A DNA stretch of 64,000 nt from Asticcacaulis sp. AC466 (GTDB lineage: Bacteria; Pseudomonadota; Alphaproteobacteria; Caulobacterales; Caulobacteraceae), in NCBI RefSeq assembly GCF_000495815.1, contig NZ_AWGE01000005.1, positions 248,001 to 312,000 of the forward strand, in the 5' to 3' direction. The position numbers were made by a program, and so were the translations under genes. Shown here in pieces: positions 34,207-42,166 of the stretch. The number at the start of each line of letters is the position of its first letter. The stretch's first letter is position 1. The notes under the pieces were generated by a model, which saw only the letters and a program-made list of their open reading frames with translations, had not been told where the DNA came from and ran no database searches.

Positions 34207-34997
34207 TCACGCTCGTCACCGCAGAGCCGCCCGACGCCGTAGGTGCCAGCATGGCCATGCCGACGCTGAACTGGGCGAATATCGATACCCTTGTCTCCTC
34301 CGGAATCAGTGGAGACTTGGGTGTGATCCTGCGCAAACGCCCGCAACATATCGGTGACGGCAAGACAACGGATGAGATCTATCCCGTCATTGAGCTTAAG
34401 GTCGGCGAGCGTCTGCAGGTGAGCCTGGATGACGGCATCAAATGGACGGCCATAAAGCAAAAGAAATGGAGCTTGGGGCCTGTTCTGGAATACCGGCAGT
34501 CTTTCTCCGACAAGCTGCCGCGCGGGGCACACCGGATGCCGGATGCATTCGAGTTGGGTGGCTTTGCCGTCTACAGTAGTGGCGTCGGTGACATCGAAAT
34601 GCGGTTAAGGCGCGCCATCAACAGCTATCAGGGATGGTCGGGCGATGTCGCCTATGACGCCGGGGTCCGTTTAAGCCCAAAGACGGCATTGGGTATAGAG
34701 CTGCGGGGTTCGTGGGCGGATTCCAACTTCTCCGACCAGTTTTTTGGCTTGAGGGGGCGTCACTCCCATGAGTTCAACCTGCCCCGGGTTCTCAAGAACA
34801 ATTATTTCAGTGCGGGCACTGAACTGACCCTCGGTCATAAACTGGATGATAGAATGACTGTTTTCGCGCAGGTTAGTGCAGACCGAATTTATGGGGAAGA
34901 ATGGCGCAGCCCCATCCTCAAGTCACGTAACATTTTCATCTTCAGCTTGGGAATGACGCGCCATTTCGGCGCGCCGCGCGAGGATTGGCCATCATGA
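34203..34997 (+). CDS. MipA/OmpV-like outer-membrane beta-barrel
   Basis: 264 residues from the ATG at 34203 (ATGA overlap). The sequence reads as amphipathic strands: WANIDTLVSSGISGDLGVILRK, ELKVGERLQVSLDDG, LGPVLEYRQSF, FELGGFAVYSSGVGDIEMRLRR, then DSNFSDQFFGLRGRHS and YFSAGTELTLGHKLDDRMTVFAQVS. It ends SLGMTRHF with the terminal strand typical of barrels. This matches the MipA/OmpV family, scaffolds often induced by two-component systems. No recognisable signal peptide precedes residue 30 (MITLVTAEPPDAVGASMAMP), which is odd for a barrel. It may export or present the pathway product at the outer membrane. Confidence 0.68.
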   Translation: MITLVTAEPPDAVGASMAMPTLNWANIDTLVSSGISGDLGVILRKRPQHIGDGKTTDEIYPVIELKVGERLQVSLDDGIKWTAIKQKKWSLGPVLEYRQSFSDKLPRGAHRMPDAFELGGFAVYSSGVGDIEMRLRRAINSYQGWSGDVAYDAGVRLSPKTALGIELRGSWADSNFSDQFFGLRGRHSHEFNLPRVLKNNYFSAGTELTLGHKLDDRMTVFAQVSADRIYGEEWRSPILKSRNIFIFSLGMTRHFGAPREDWPS

Positions 34998-35932
34998 CCA
35001 AAAAATCAAACACACGCCGTATTTTCGCGACCAGCGCCTGGGATGCCGTGCCTTGCGCACTCGTCGTCGTTCAGTTCTTGCTGATCGTCGCCTTTGCGCT
35101 CTGCTGGTGGCACATGACCTGGCTTGAACGAGTGTTGGGCCTATGCGTCTACGCCTTTAGTGTCGGTTGGAACCTGAACTCTGTCGCGCACAACTTTATT
35201 CATAACCCGTTTTTCGTATCAAAAACCGCAAACCGTGTTGTGTCCTACCTGATCTCCTGGAGCCTTGTCACACCGCAAACCATGTACCACTACGTCCATC
35301 TGTGGCATCATGCCGGCAATGGCGACTATCCTGATGAGACGGGTCACACCGTGGATCCTCTGTCCATTTATCAGTTCGGGGCGGACCGCAAAGCTGAGCC
35401 TTTGTTATCCTATGTCTTTCTGCAATATTTCCGCGACGACGATCCCTTCACGCTGGCGAAAAAGATACGCAGCCGACGGTCACGCGACGCCGACCAGGCC
35501 ATGCGCGAGTTTTGGTCAACCGTCGTTGTCTGGATGCTCTTCTTGATTATAGCTTGGCCGTTTGCCCTCCTTGGTATTTTTGCCAGCTATCTGGGCCAGT
35601 GCCTGTCTAACCTGTCCGGCTACTACGAACATTTGGGTGGCAATCCAGATGAACCGATTGCGTGGGGCGTATCGACCTACGCACCCGTCTACAACTTCAT
35701 CTTCATGAATAACGGCTATCACGCCGAACATCATTTCCGGCCGAAGCAGCACTGGACGCGGATGAAGGCGTTGCGGGACACCATCCTAGATGCGCAGCGC
35801 GAAAAGGGCGTGTTCGTCATCGGACCCGCCCATATCCTCGGCTTTCTCGAACCCAAAACCTGGACAATTCCGGTGGCGAAACGGATCGTGAAAGCAAAAC
35901 CGGATCAACCGTCCGGCGGCCGGAATGTTTAG
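34994..35932 (+). CDS. Membrane fatty-acid desaturase/hydroxylase, three His boxes
   Basis: 312 residues from the ATG at 34994, overlapping the previous stop (ATGA). Di-iron His boxes are HNFIH in SVAHNFIHNPFF, HYVHLWHH and NGYHAEHHF, with hydrophobic helices around LVVVQFLLIVAFALCWW, VSYLISWSLV and VVWMLFLIIAWPFALLGIF. Members introduce a double bond or hydroxyl into an acyl chain of a lipid or thioester using oxygen. As the last gene of the operon it probably modifies the acyl part of the product. No terminator was found in the following 162 bases, which carry no recognisable gene. Confidence 0.88.
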   Translation: MTKKSNTRRIFATSAWDAVPCALVVVQFLLIVAFALCWWHMTWLERVLGLCVYAFSVGWNLNSVAHNFIHNPFFVSKTANRVVSYLISWSLVTPQTMYHYVHLWHHAGNGDYPDETGHTVDPLSIYQFGADRKAEPLLSYVFLQYFRDDDPFTLAKKIRSRRSRDADQAMREFWSTVVVWMLFLIIAWPFALLGIFASYLGQCLSNLSGYYEHLGGNPDEPIAWGVSTYAPVYNFIFMNNGYHAEHHFRPKQHWTRMKALRDTILDAQREKGVFVIGPAHILGFLEPKTWTIPVAKRIVKAKPDQPSGGRNV

Positions 35933-36094
35933 CGCCCGCGTTTTCACCGAGCTTTCCTGGCCGGCCGTGAGCTTTCAGGCGGTTGTCCAGGCGGGGGTGG
36001 ATTTTGGTGAGGCGCGTTACCACGCCCAAGGGTCTAAACCTGAACTCTCCGATTGTGCATCCATAAGCAAAAAATCCAAGGACAGGAGCGTCGT
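35933..36094. other. Intergenic gap between convergent desaturase and PhoD genes
   Basis: 162 bases separating two convergent genes. I see no gene, no perfect stem with T tract and no repeat. A short open frame on the plus strand here has no recognisable family. Confidence 0.4.
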
Positions 36095-37807
36095 TCAGAC
36101 GGCATTGTGCTTAGTGAGTTTGGGATAGGGGAGGTCCGTGACGCGGAACGTTCGCCGGACAGACAGCGAAAAGTCTCGCGAGTCAATCGTGCTGACAGCC
36201 ATCCATTCGGCGCGCACCTCGTTCCGAGTTATCGTCAGGCGTGCGAAGCCATTGTGACGGTCATCGGCCGCGACAACCTCATCGCTTTGGGCGACCAACG
36301 CGTCCGTCAATTCAAAGTCCGGGAACCAGGGATCAGGCCAATGGGTGGGGGAGGTAATGGCGGTGACGCCGATTTCAACCCCGACAGGTTGGCCATTTTG
36401 GTCAGACAGATTATTGGCCCAGGCACAGTGACTGTCGCCTGACACGACGATCAACCTGGCCTTCGCCCTGTGGGCAATTTCATAGAGTCGCTCGCGCTCG
36501 GCCGGATATCCATCCCAGGCGTCAAGATTGTAGGGCAGGCGCCTGGAATTTGTGAACAGATCGAGTTGTGAGGTGAGCCCCGCCCTATCATTGGCAGGTA
36601 AAGCCGCCAGGGTCGCGTTTACGCGATCATCACCCAAAACGGTATAGTAGTTGGGACTATTGATCCGCGCCATGATCACCTGACTGCCAAGAAGTTGCCA
36701 GTGCACACCGGCCTGCACAGACGAGGCCAAGCAGGCATCGAGCCAGCCGCGCTGCTCAGCGCCTAAGAGTTCACGGCGGGGATCATTTAGCCGAGAGCAG
36801 AAGGCGTCTATATCGCGGTCATCGTCTTTCTTCGGTATATCGCTTGCGTAGTCGAGTTGTCGAGAGCGCGCCAGTAGCCGGGTTTCGAGCATGGTCAGTT
36901 CCGCCAGATGACCGAAGCGAAAGCTACGATATATGGCTTCGCGAAGCTGACCAGGTGCGGGGTCACGTATCGGCATCCATTCGCGCCACGCCTGGATCGC
37001 GCATGTTTTGCGTGTCATCCAATCCCCTTCGCCCTGGTCGGGGTTGTGGTTCTCAGCCCCATCAGTCCAGGGGTTGTTAGCGATTTCATGATCGTCAAAT
37101 ACACATATCCAGGCCGCTCGCGCATGGGCCGCCTGAAGTTCGCTTTCCGCCCGACACTGGGCGTGACGGCGCCTGTAGTCATCTAGTGAGATGATTTCGT
37201 GAGGAGGATCGGGTATGCGCCCGAGCCTGAGGCCGTTGTCCATACCAAAGGCATCTGGATCGGCGCCATATTCGTAGATGTAGTCGCCAAGAAAAACGAC
37301 AACATCCAAGTCAGTCAAATCGGCTATGGCGCGGTACGCGTTGAAGTAGCCGTTGGGATACATGGCACAGGACGCCGCAACAAGGACGAGCCGATCGGTC
37401 TCGGACGGCAAGGTTTTTGTCCGGCCCGTCGGCGACACAGCTGATTCCGCGCGGAACCGGTAAAAATATTGCTTGCCCGGTCTAAGGCCGGGCACGTCTA
37501 TCTTCACAGTATGGTCGCGGGCACTTTCGGTAATAAATGCGCCTTGGCGCACGCATTTTTTAAAACTGTCGTCCTCCGCCACCTCCCAGACACCCTCGAC
37601 GACAGCGCTTGTTCCGGAAATCCGCGTCCAGATGATGACGCGGTCGGTGAGAGGATCGCCGGAGGCCACGCCATGGGCAAATTGAATACGGGCGCGTTCT
37701 TCGGCCGCTGCCGGCGCTGCCATCAGCGACGCCGACGCGCCCGTAATCGCCAGCATACCTCGGCGAGTGATCGAAGCCTGAGTAACTGACGTGTCAAATT
37801 CGGACAT
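36095..37807 (-). CDS. phoD: PhoD-family alkaline phosphatase/phosphodiesterase
   Basis: 570 residues from the ATG at 37807 (AGGAAG upstream), overlapping the preceding gene by 14 bp. Twin-arginine signal ITRRGMLAITGASASLMAAP. N-terminal PhoD domain starts FAHGVASGDPLTDRVIIWTRISG. The catalytic domain has VAASCAMYPNGYFNAYRAIA, VVVFLGDYIYEYG, WICVFDDHEIANNPWTDGA and later VVSGDSHCAWANNL, the Fe/Ca ligand motifs of the family. PhoD of B. subtilis cleaves phosphodiesters within wall teichoic acid; other members are phosphatases. As the last gene of a hexosaminidase-esterase locus it may remove phosphate groups from an imported or surface-bound glycan. Confidence 0.9.
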   Translation of the reverse strand: MSEFDTSVTQASITRRGMLAITGASASLMAAPAAAEERARIQFAHGVASGDPLTDRVIIWTRISGTSAVVEGVWEVAEDDSFKKCVRQGAFITESARDHTVKIDVPGLRPGKQYFYRFRAESAVSPTGRTKTLPSETDRLVLVAASCAMYPNGYFNAYRAIADLTDLDVVVFLGDYIYEYGADPDAFGMDNGLRLGRIPDPPHEIISLDDYRRRHAQCRAESELQAAHARAAWICVFDDHEIANNPWTDGAENHNPDQGEGDWMTRKTCAIQAWREWMPIRDPAPGQLREAIYRSFRFGHLAELTMLETRLLARSRQLDYASDIPKKDDDRDIDAFCSRLNDPRRELLGAEQRGWLDACLASSVQAGVHWQLLGSQVIMARINSPNYYTVLGDDRVNATLAALPANDRAGLTSQLDLFTNSRRLPYNLDAWDGYPAERERLYEIAHRAKARLIVVSGDSHCAWANNLSDQNGQPVGVEIGVTAITSPTHWPDPWFPDFELTDALVAQSDEVVAADDRHNGFARLTITRNEVRAEWMAVSTIDSRDFSLSVRRTFRVTDLPYPKLTKHNAV

Positions 37808-38903
37808 AGATTCGCTTCCTGTCCATGACAAACGCCAGCAACCAGCAGACCTGCGCAAAGGCTAGGGCGAACAGTAGGGATGCCCATTTGCCGCCGACCC
37901 AACGAAACCCGGCCTCAAATATCCACATGAACAAGGGGTGAGGCCCGACCTGTAGGGTCCAGGCAATCGACATTGACAATTCGGCAAGGATGTAGATAGC
38001 CAGTGCGTTCTTGCCAAAGATTTCAAAATAGGAGGATAGCCAGCCGACCTTCCAGACATCGACAAGCTGGATCAGGGCGGCGAAGACGATAAGATCGAGA
38101 CCCGTCGTGCACAGAACATAGGTGCTGGTCCATAGCTTCTTGTTGATCGGGATCCATCCGTTAAGCGCGAGCGAAAGCCCGAGAAGCAACAGGCCTGCGC
38201 CGAAGAGAAGGGGGAGTGCCATGCGGCCTTGGGAGTGCTCCCGCACATAGCGTACCACCAGATAGCCGGCCAGCACGTTGATCACTGACGGGAAGGTGCC
38301 TAGCAGTCCTTCGGGATCGTAAGGAACGCCTTCCCCATGGTAAAGATGGGAGGCGCCAAGGAGAAAGGTGTCCAACTTCAAAGCGGCGTTACCGGTCAGG
38401 GTGTTGTCACCGAAGGCTGCGTTCACCCAGACGTTGCCGATCAAGGCTGCGAGGATATAGATGACCGCCCCGCGGGCGCCCGCGAAATGAACGATCAGAG
38501 TGGCGAGGGCGTAGGTGAGCGCTATACGTTGCAAAACACCCATGATCCGGAGTTGAGACACGCTTTCCCAGTGAACCACGCCCCCATGTAGAGAAAAGAA
38601 GGGAAAGTTCGAAACCACGACACCGCAGAGAAAAATGATCCCTGTGCGTACGGCAACCTTACGAAGGAGTACGCCGCGCCCCTGGGTTTCATATCGCTCC
38701 AGGGTAAAGCCGAGCGCGTTGCCGACAACGAAAAGGAAGGTCGGGAATACGGCATCCGTCAAGGTAAACCCGTTCCAGGTCGAATGCAGCAGTTGGGAAA
38801 AGGACAGGCTGTCACTTATCGACATATTGACCACGATCATGAGTGCCAGGGTCAAGCCCCGCAATACATCGACGGCCAGGAAGCGGTTGCTCGGCAGCGC
38901 CAT
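37794..38903 (-). CDS. NagX-like membrane acetyltransferase (DUF5009/HGSNAT type)
   Basis: 369 residues with about ten helices. N-terminal FLAVDVLRGLTLALMIVVNM is the family signature, followed by FTLTDAVFPTFLFVVGNALGFTLER, VSQLRIMGVLQRIALTYALATLI, PYDPEGLLGTFPSVINVLAGYL and FEIFGKNALAIYILAELS. Homologues include human lysosomal heparan-alpha-glucosaminide N-acetyltransferase and NagX of Xanthomonas/Shewanella GlcNAc loci. Probable activity: transferring an acetyl group from cytoplasmic acetyl-CoA to a periplasmic amino sugar. A paralogue lies at 47016. It is 6 bp after the SGNH gene and overlaps phoD, so all are one operon. Confidence 0.85.
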   Translation of the reverse strand: MALPSNRFLAVDVLRGLTLALMIVVNMSISDSLSFSQLLHSTWNGFTLTDAVFPTFLFVVGNALGFTLERYETQGRGVLLRKVAVRTGIIFLCGVVVSNFPFFSLHGGVVHWESVSQLRIMGVLQRIALTYALATLIVHFAGARGAVIYILAALIGNVWVNAAFGDNTLTGNAALKLDTFLLGASHLYHGEGVPYDPEGLLGTFPSVINVLAGYLVVRYVREHSQGRMALPLLFGAGLLLLGLSLALNGWIPINKKLWTSTYVLCTTGLDLIVFAALIQLVDVWKVGWLSSYFEIFGKNALAIYILAELSMSIAWTLQVGPHPLFMWIFEAGFRWVGGKWASLLFALAFAQVCWLLAFVMDRKRIYVRI

Positions 38904-38909
38904 GGGACC

Positions 38910-39620
38910 CTATCTCTCGGATACGGAGGAGGGCGTTGACAGGGCTTCTTTGACCAGCCGGTTCATGACGGCATAGCCGGCAGCATTGGGATGGACACCG
39001 TCGGCGCCATATTCGGGCCTTAAGCCGCCCGCTTGGTCGGCCATGGGCGTGAAAAAGTTGATATAGCCCGCCCCCTGTTTCACGGCGAAGGCTTTCAGCC
39101 ATTGGTTTAGATCGGCAATGCGTGCCACCGGCTTGATGTCCGGCGCCCACCAGTAGTGGTCTGCGGGGAGGACAGATGCCAGTATCACCCGGATTCCGTG
39201 GGGCCGCGCCAATTCGGCCATGGAGGCAATATTGTCCTCGATCATGGCATTGGTCGTGGTGCCGGTATTGCCGGCGATGTCATTGGTTCCGGCCAGTATG
39301 ATCACGGTTTCAGGTTGCAGGGCGATCACGTCCTGACGGAAGCGGAGCAGCATTTGTTGCGTTGTCTGTCCACTGATGCCACGATTGATATGCGTCGGCT
39401 CGGCAAACTGGTTTTGGTGGTCCTGGTCCCAGAATTCGGTAATCGAATCCCCCATGAAAACCACTCTGTGAGGGACAGGACCGTGGGCGACCAAATCGGC
39501 GTCCCTTTGACGAAAAGCGTGCAGGTTGGCCCAATCGGTGTCGTCATTTCCGGCCCAAGCCGTCGGCGCGGCAATAAGGCCAAGGACGAGCGCCAGAACG
39601 AAGCGATGCGATTTTAACAT
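38910..39620 (-). CDS. Secreted SGNH/GDSL hydrolase
   Basis: 236 residues from the ATG at 39620 behind AGGATG. Signal peptide MLKSHRFVLALVLGLIAAP to AWA. SGNH blocks: VVFMGDSITEFWD (Ser59), NRGISGQTTQQML (Gly), VIILAGTNDIAGN (Asn), and the Asp/His block GADGVHPNAAGYAVM. Family enzymes remove acetyl or other acyl esters from glycans or peptidoglycan. Its place between a GH20 hexosaminidase (10-bp gap) and a NagX-like acetyltransferase (6-bp gap) suggests de-esterification of an N-acetylhexosamine-containing glycan. Confidence 0.9.
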   Translation of the reverse strand: MLKSHRFVLALVLGLIAAPTAWAGNDDTDWANLHAFRQRDADLVAHGPVPHRVVFMGDSITEFWDQDHQNQFAEPTHINRGISGQTTQQMLLRFRQDVIALQPETVIILAGTNDIAGNTGTTTNAMIEDNIASMAELARPHGIRVILASVLPADHYWWAPDIKPVARIADLNQWLKAFAVKQGAGYINFFTPMADQAGGLRPEYGADGVHPNAAGYAVMNRLVKEALSTPSSVSER

Positions 39621-39630
39621 GAATACCATC

Positions 39631-42078
39631 CTAGGGGTTGGTGAGGCTGGAGGCTCTACCGCTGCGACCGGTGCGGGAGAAGGCCGCCACCGTAATCAGG
39701 CCTTTTTCGATGATCGGGCCCGTCACTTGCGGGCTTGTCGCATCGGGCAGGTGCCCGTCTGTCGTGTAGCGCAGCGTCAGACCGGGCAACTGGCTATTGA
39801 CGAGAATCCGGTCACCGTCGCGGTGTAGCCCGGGGGGCGGCAGGCGGTAGGCCAGGTCGGGCATGTCGGCGTCCAGGCTTGGCAGGATCTGCTTGCCGAC
39901 GCGATTGGCGAACGAAGACCAGTCAGCTGCTTTTAAGATGTCAGCGCTCGCCGGATCTGTCGTGCGGGCCCAAGCGGGTTCTGGTGCCCAGGCGCGCTCA
40001 GCCAACGCCAACAGCCTGGGCATAAGCATGTAATCGATACGCTGTGGATCGCGCACGGTTTCGGAGAAAAGGGTGGCCTCAAGACCTGACAGATGCGTCT
40101 TTCCGGCCGTGTCGAGTTGGGTCATGCCTTCCGATTGTGTACCCACCATGTGCAGGGGGTTGAAACCAAAAACGGCATCCAAATCAGTGTAGGCCGCCCA
40201 GTTGTGGCCGTATTCATGAGAATCACGCGCATAGGCCATGTCGAAATAAAGGTTGGTGGCCGGCGATAGGACGATGTCGTAACCGGCATTGGCGAGGCGG
40301 TAGGCTAGATCCTCCGAACCGCCCAGATTGTTCCAGACGAACAGATTGCCGACCTGTCCCTTAAACCGAGGATTAATGGCCATTTGGGTCCCACCATTAG
40401 CGCCGCGCGCCTTTCGCTCCCCCAGTTCTTCCCAACCAGCTGCCTTAACGCCATAGCTGGCGAGCTTTGCGATAACTTGGCTGTAATAGTGATCCCAAAG
40501 CGCTCCCGTGTCCGCATGTGGCAGAGATGCCATCGCTGCTTTTGCCAGGGGAGAGCCTTCCCATGCGCCATCGGCCAATTCATCGCCACCGATATGGAGT
40601 GTCTGTAAAGGTACGCCAGCCTGCCTATGCAGGGCCACCAGTTCGGCAATCACCGCGTCTACGAAGCGATAGGTCGAGGGCAGTGCGGGATTGATTACGT
40701 TGTCGGAAAAGCCTTGAGCGGAATGATAGACCGAGGCATCGCCGGGATCGTCAAGCCTGTAATCGTCGGCATGCGGGTCGCCTAAGGCACGCAGGCGGCG
40801 TGATCGCTCAGCCATGGCCATGATGGCGGCGCGGGCGTGCCCAGGCATCTCGATTTCAGGAATGACCTCGATATGGCGCGCGTGAGCATATTTCAATATT
40901 TCGATATAGTCACTGACAGTGAAATAGCCCGAACCGTGCGGGTTGTTTACATCAGGACCGGAGCCATAGGCAGGCGGTAGGCAGGTGCCGGGCTCACATA
41001 CGCCGCGCCGGGCGCCAACCGAGGTCAACTCCGGCAGTTGCGGAATCTCTAGCCGCCAACCCTCGTCATCGGTCAGGTGCAAATGCAAGGTGTTGAGCTT
41101 GTAGCGCGCCATCAGGTCAATGACCTCAAACACCTTCTCACGGGTCTGAAAATTGCGAGCCACGTCCATCATTAGACCACGATAGCCAAAACGGGGCGCG
41201 TCAGTGATTTGGACGGCTTTGAGCGTATCGCCGCCCAAGCTCAAAATGTCGCGTAGCGATTGCAAGCCGTAGTAAACCCCTGCCGCCGACGCGCCAGTGA
41301 TACGCACGCCCTTCGGCGTTATATCCAAATGGTAGGCTTCAGCTGACGTCTGTCCTCTTACTGCGCCGACGCTTAATCGGACCGGCACGCCATGGGGGGA
41401 GACGTGTGTGCCGAACATATGACGCGCGAATGCGGCTTCCGGAGCCAGGTTGGAAGTGGCTTCGACATGTACGCCGTGCCTCAGGCTCAGCGCGCCTGAG
41501 GCATAGGTATAGCTAAGGGGTGAAGGGAAAACCGGCGGAAAGTCGGCGCTGCCTACGACGGTGATGGCCTCGTTTTGAGCGTAGATGTCTTGCGGAGTAA
41601 GGGTTTCATTGAGACTATATACCTGATAGTCAGCAACCGGCACCGCTTTGCTCGGCGCATCGTCATAGACGATGTAGGGGCCGGTGGGGGCCTTGTCGGT
41701 CAATATCATGGCCTCGCCATAATCCAGTTTGAAGGTGGTGCTGGCTCCGGGCGCCAACAGAGGCAAGCCGCTTTGCGGGCGCAGGCGAAACAATGGTCCG
41801 ATCACTTCAGTAATGGCGGCGCTGTCTTCAAGTCGGGAAGGTTCTGTCCCAGAGATCGACGTCAGATAAAGAGACCAGCCACGCATTTCTAGCGGCGTCT
41901 GGCCAGTGTTAACCAGGCGCAAATCCACATGCGTATGTCCGTTTTCGATATCGCGCGGCTTCCATTCGAGCCGAACATTGGCCACAGACTGAAGCGCTGG
42001 CTGAGACTGAGTTTGGGACGCAGCCGTCATAGCCAACGCTGACATCGCCATGACAGCGAAAACCCCCCTGATGCCCAT
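39631..42078 (-). CDS. GH20 beta-N-acetylhexosaminidase, secreted
   Basis: 815 residues from the ATG at 42078. Signal peptide MGIRGVFAVMAMSALAMTAA. An N-terminal carbohydrate-binding-type domain (about 30-160) is followed by the GH20b domain (to about 300). The catalytic barrel has YRGLMMDVARNFQTREKVFEVIDLMARYKLNTLHLHLTDD-type motifs (positions roughly 305-350), VIPEIEMPGHARA, and the catalytic pair Asp499-Glu500 in TLHIGGDELADGAW. A C-terminal CHB_HEX_C-like domain ends the protein. It removes terminal beta-linked GlcNAc/GalNAc by substrate-assisted catalysis, acting in the periplasm or on the surface. It follows the receptor gene across a terminator and starts the SGNH-NagX-PhoD run. Confidence 0.95.
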   Translation of the reverse strand: MGIRGVFAVMAMSALAMTAASQTQSQPALQSVANVRLEWKPRDIENGHTHVDLRLVNTGQTPLEMRGWSLYLTSISGTEPSRLEDSAAITEVIGPLFRLRPQSGLPLLAPGASTTFKLDYGEAMILTDKAPTGPYIVYDDAPSKAVPVADYQVYSLNETLTPQDIYAQNEAITVVGSADFPPVFPSPLSYTYASGALSLRHGVHVEATSNLAPEAAFARHMFGTHVSPHGVPVRLSVGAVRGQTSAEAYHLDITPKGVRITGASAAGVYYGLQSLRDILSLGGDTLKAVQITDAPRFGYRGLMMDVARNFQTREKVFEVIDLMARYKLNTLHLHLTDDEGWRLEIPQLPELTSVGARRGVCEPGTCLPPAYGSGPDVNNPHGSGYFTVSDYIEILKYAHARHIEVIPEIEMPGHARAAIMAMAERSRRLRALGDPHADDYRLDDPGDASVYHSAQGFSDNVINPALPSTYRFVDAVIAELVALHRQAGVPLQTLHIGGDELADGAWEGSPLAKAAMASLPHADTGALWDHYYSQVIAKLASYGVKAAGWEELGERKARGANGGTQMAINPRFKGQVGNLFVWNNLGGSEDLAYRLANAGYDIVLSPATNLYFDMAYARDSHEYGHNWAAYTDLDAVFGFNPLHMVGTQSEGMTQLDTAGKTHLSGLEATLFSETVRDPQRIDYMLMPRLLALAERAWAPEPAWARTTDPASADILKAADWSSFANRVGKQILPSLDADMPDLAYRLPPPGLHRDGDRILVNSQLPGLTLRYTTDGHLPDATSPQVTGPIIEKGLITVAAFSRTGRSGRASSLTNP

Positions 42079-42117
42079 TTTTGTCACCGGTAGCCAATCC
42101 TTCGAATATGAGTGCGT

Positions 42118-42153
42118 AAAAAATGGGCCGCAAACGCTTAGGCGTTCGCGGCC
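42118..42153 (-). terminator. Intrinsic terminator after the STN receptor
   Basis: GGCCGCGAACGC and GCGTTTGCGGCC (minus-strand reading, 42153-42142 and 42137-42126) form a 12-bp stem with one wobble and a 4-base loop. Six T follow on the minus strand (plus-strand A at 42118-42123). It lies 14 bp past the receptor stop and separates the receptor from the hexosaminidase operon, so the latter needs read-through or its own promoter. Confidence 0.9.
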
Positions 42154-42166
42154 GCGATCTTCTCAT

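Noticed and set aside
35925-36128. Possible small protein after the desaturase gene
   Set aside because: 67 codons overlapping the 3-prime end of phoD, no ribosome site or family resemblance.
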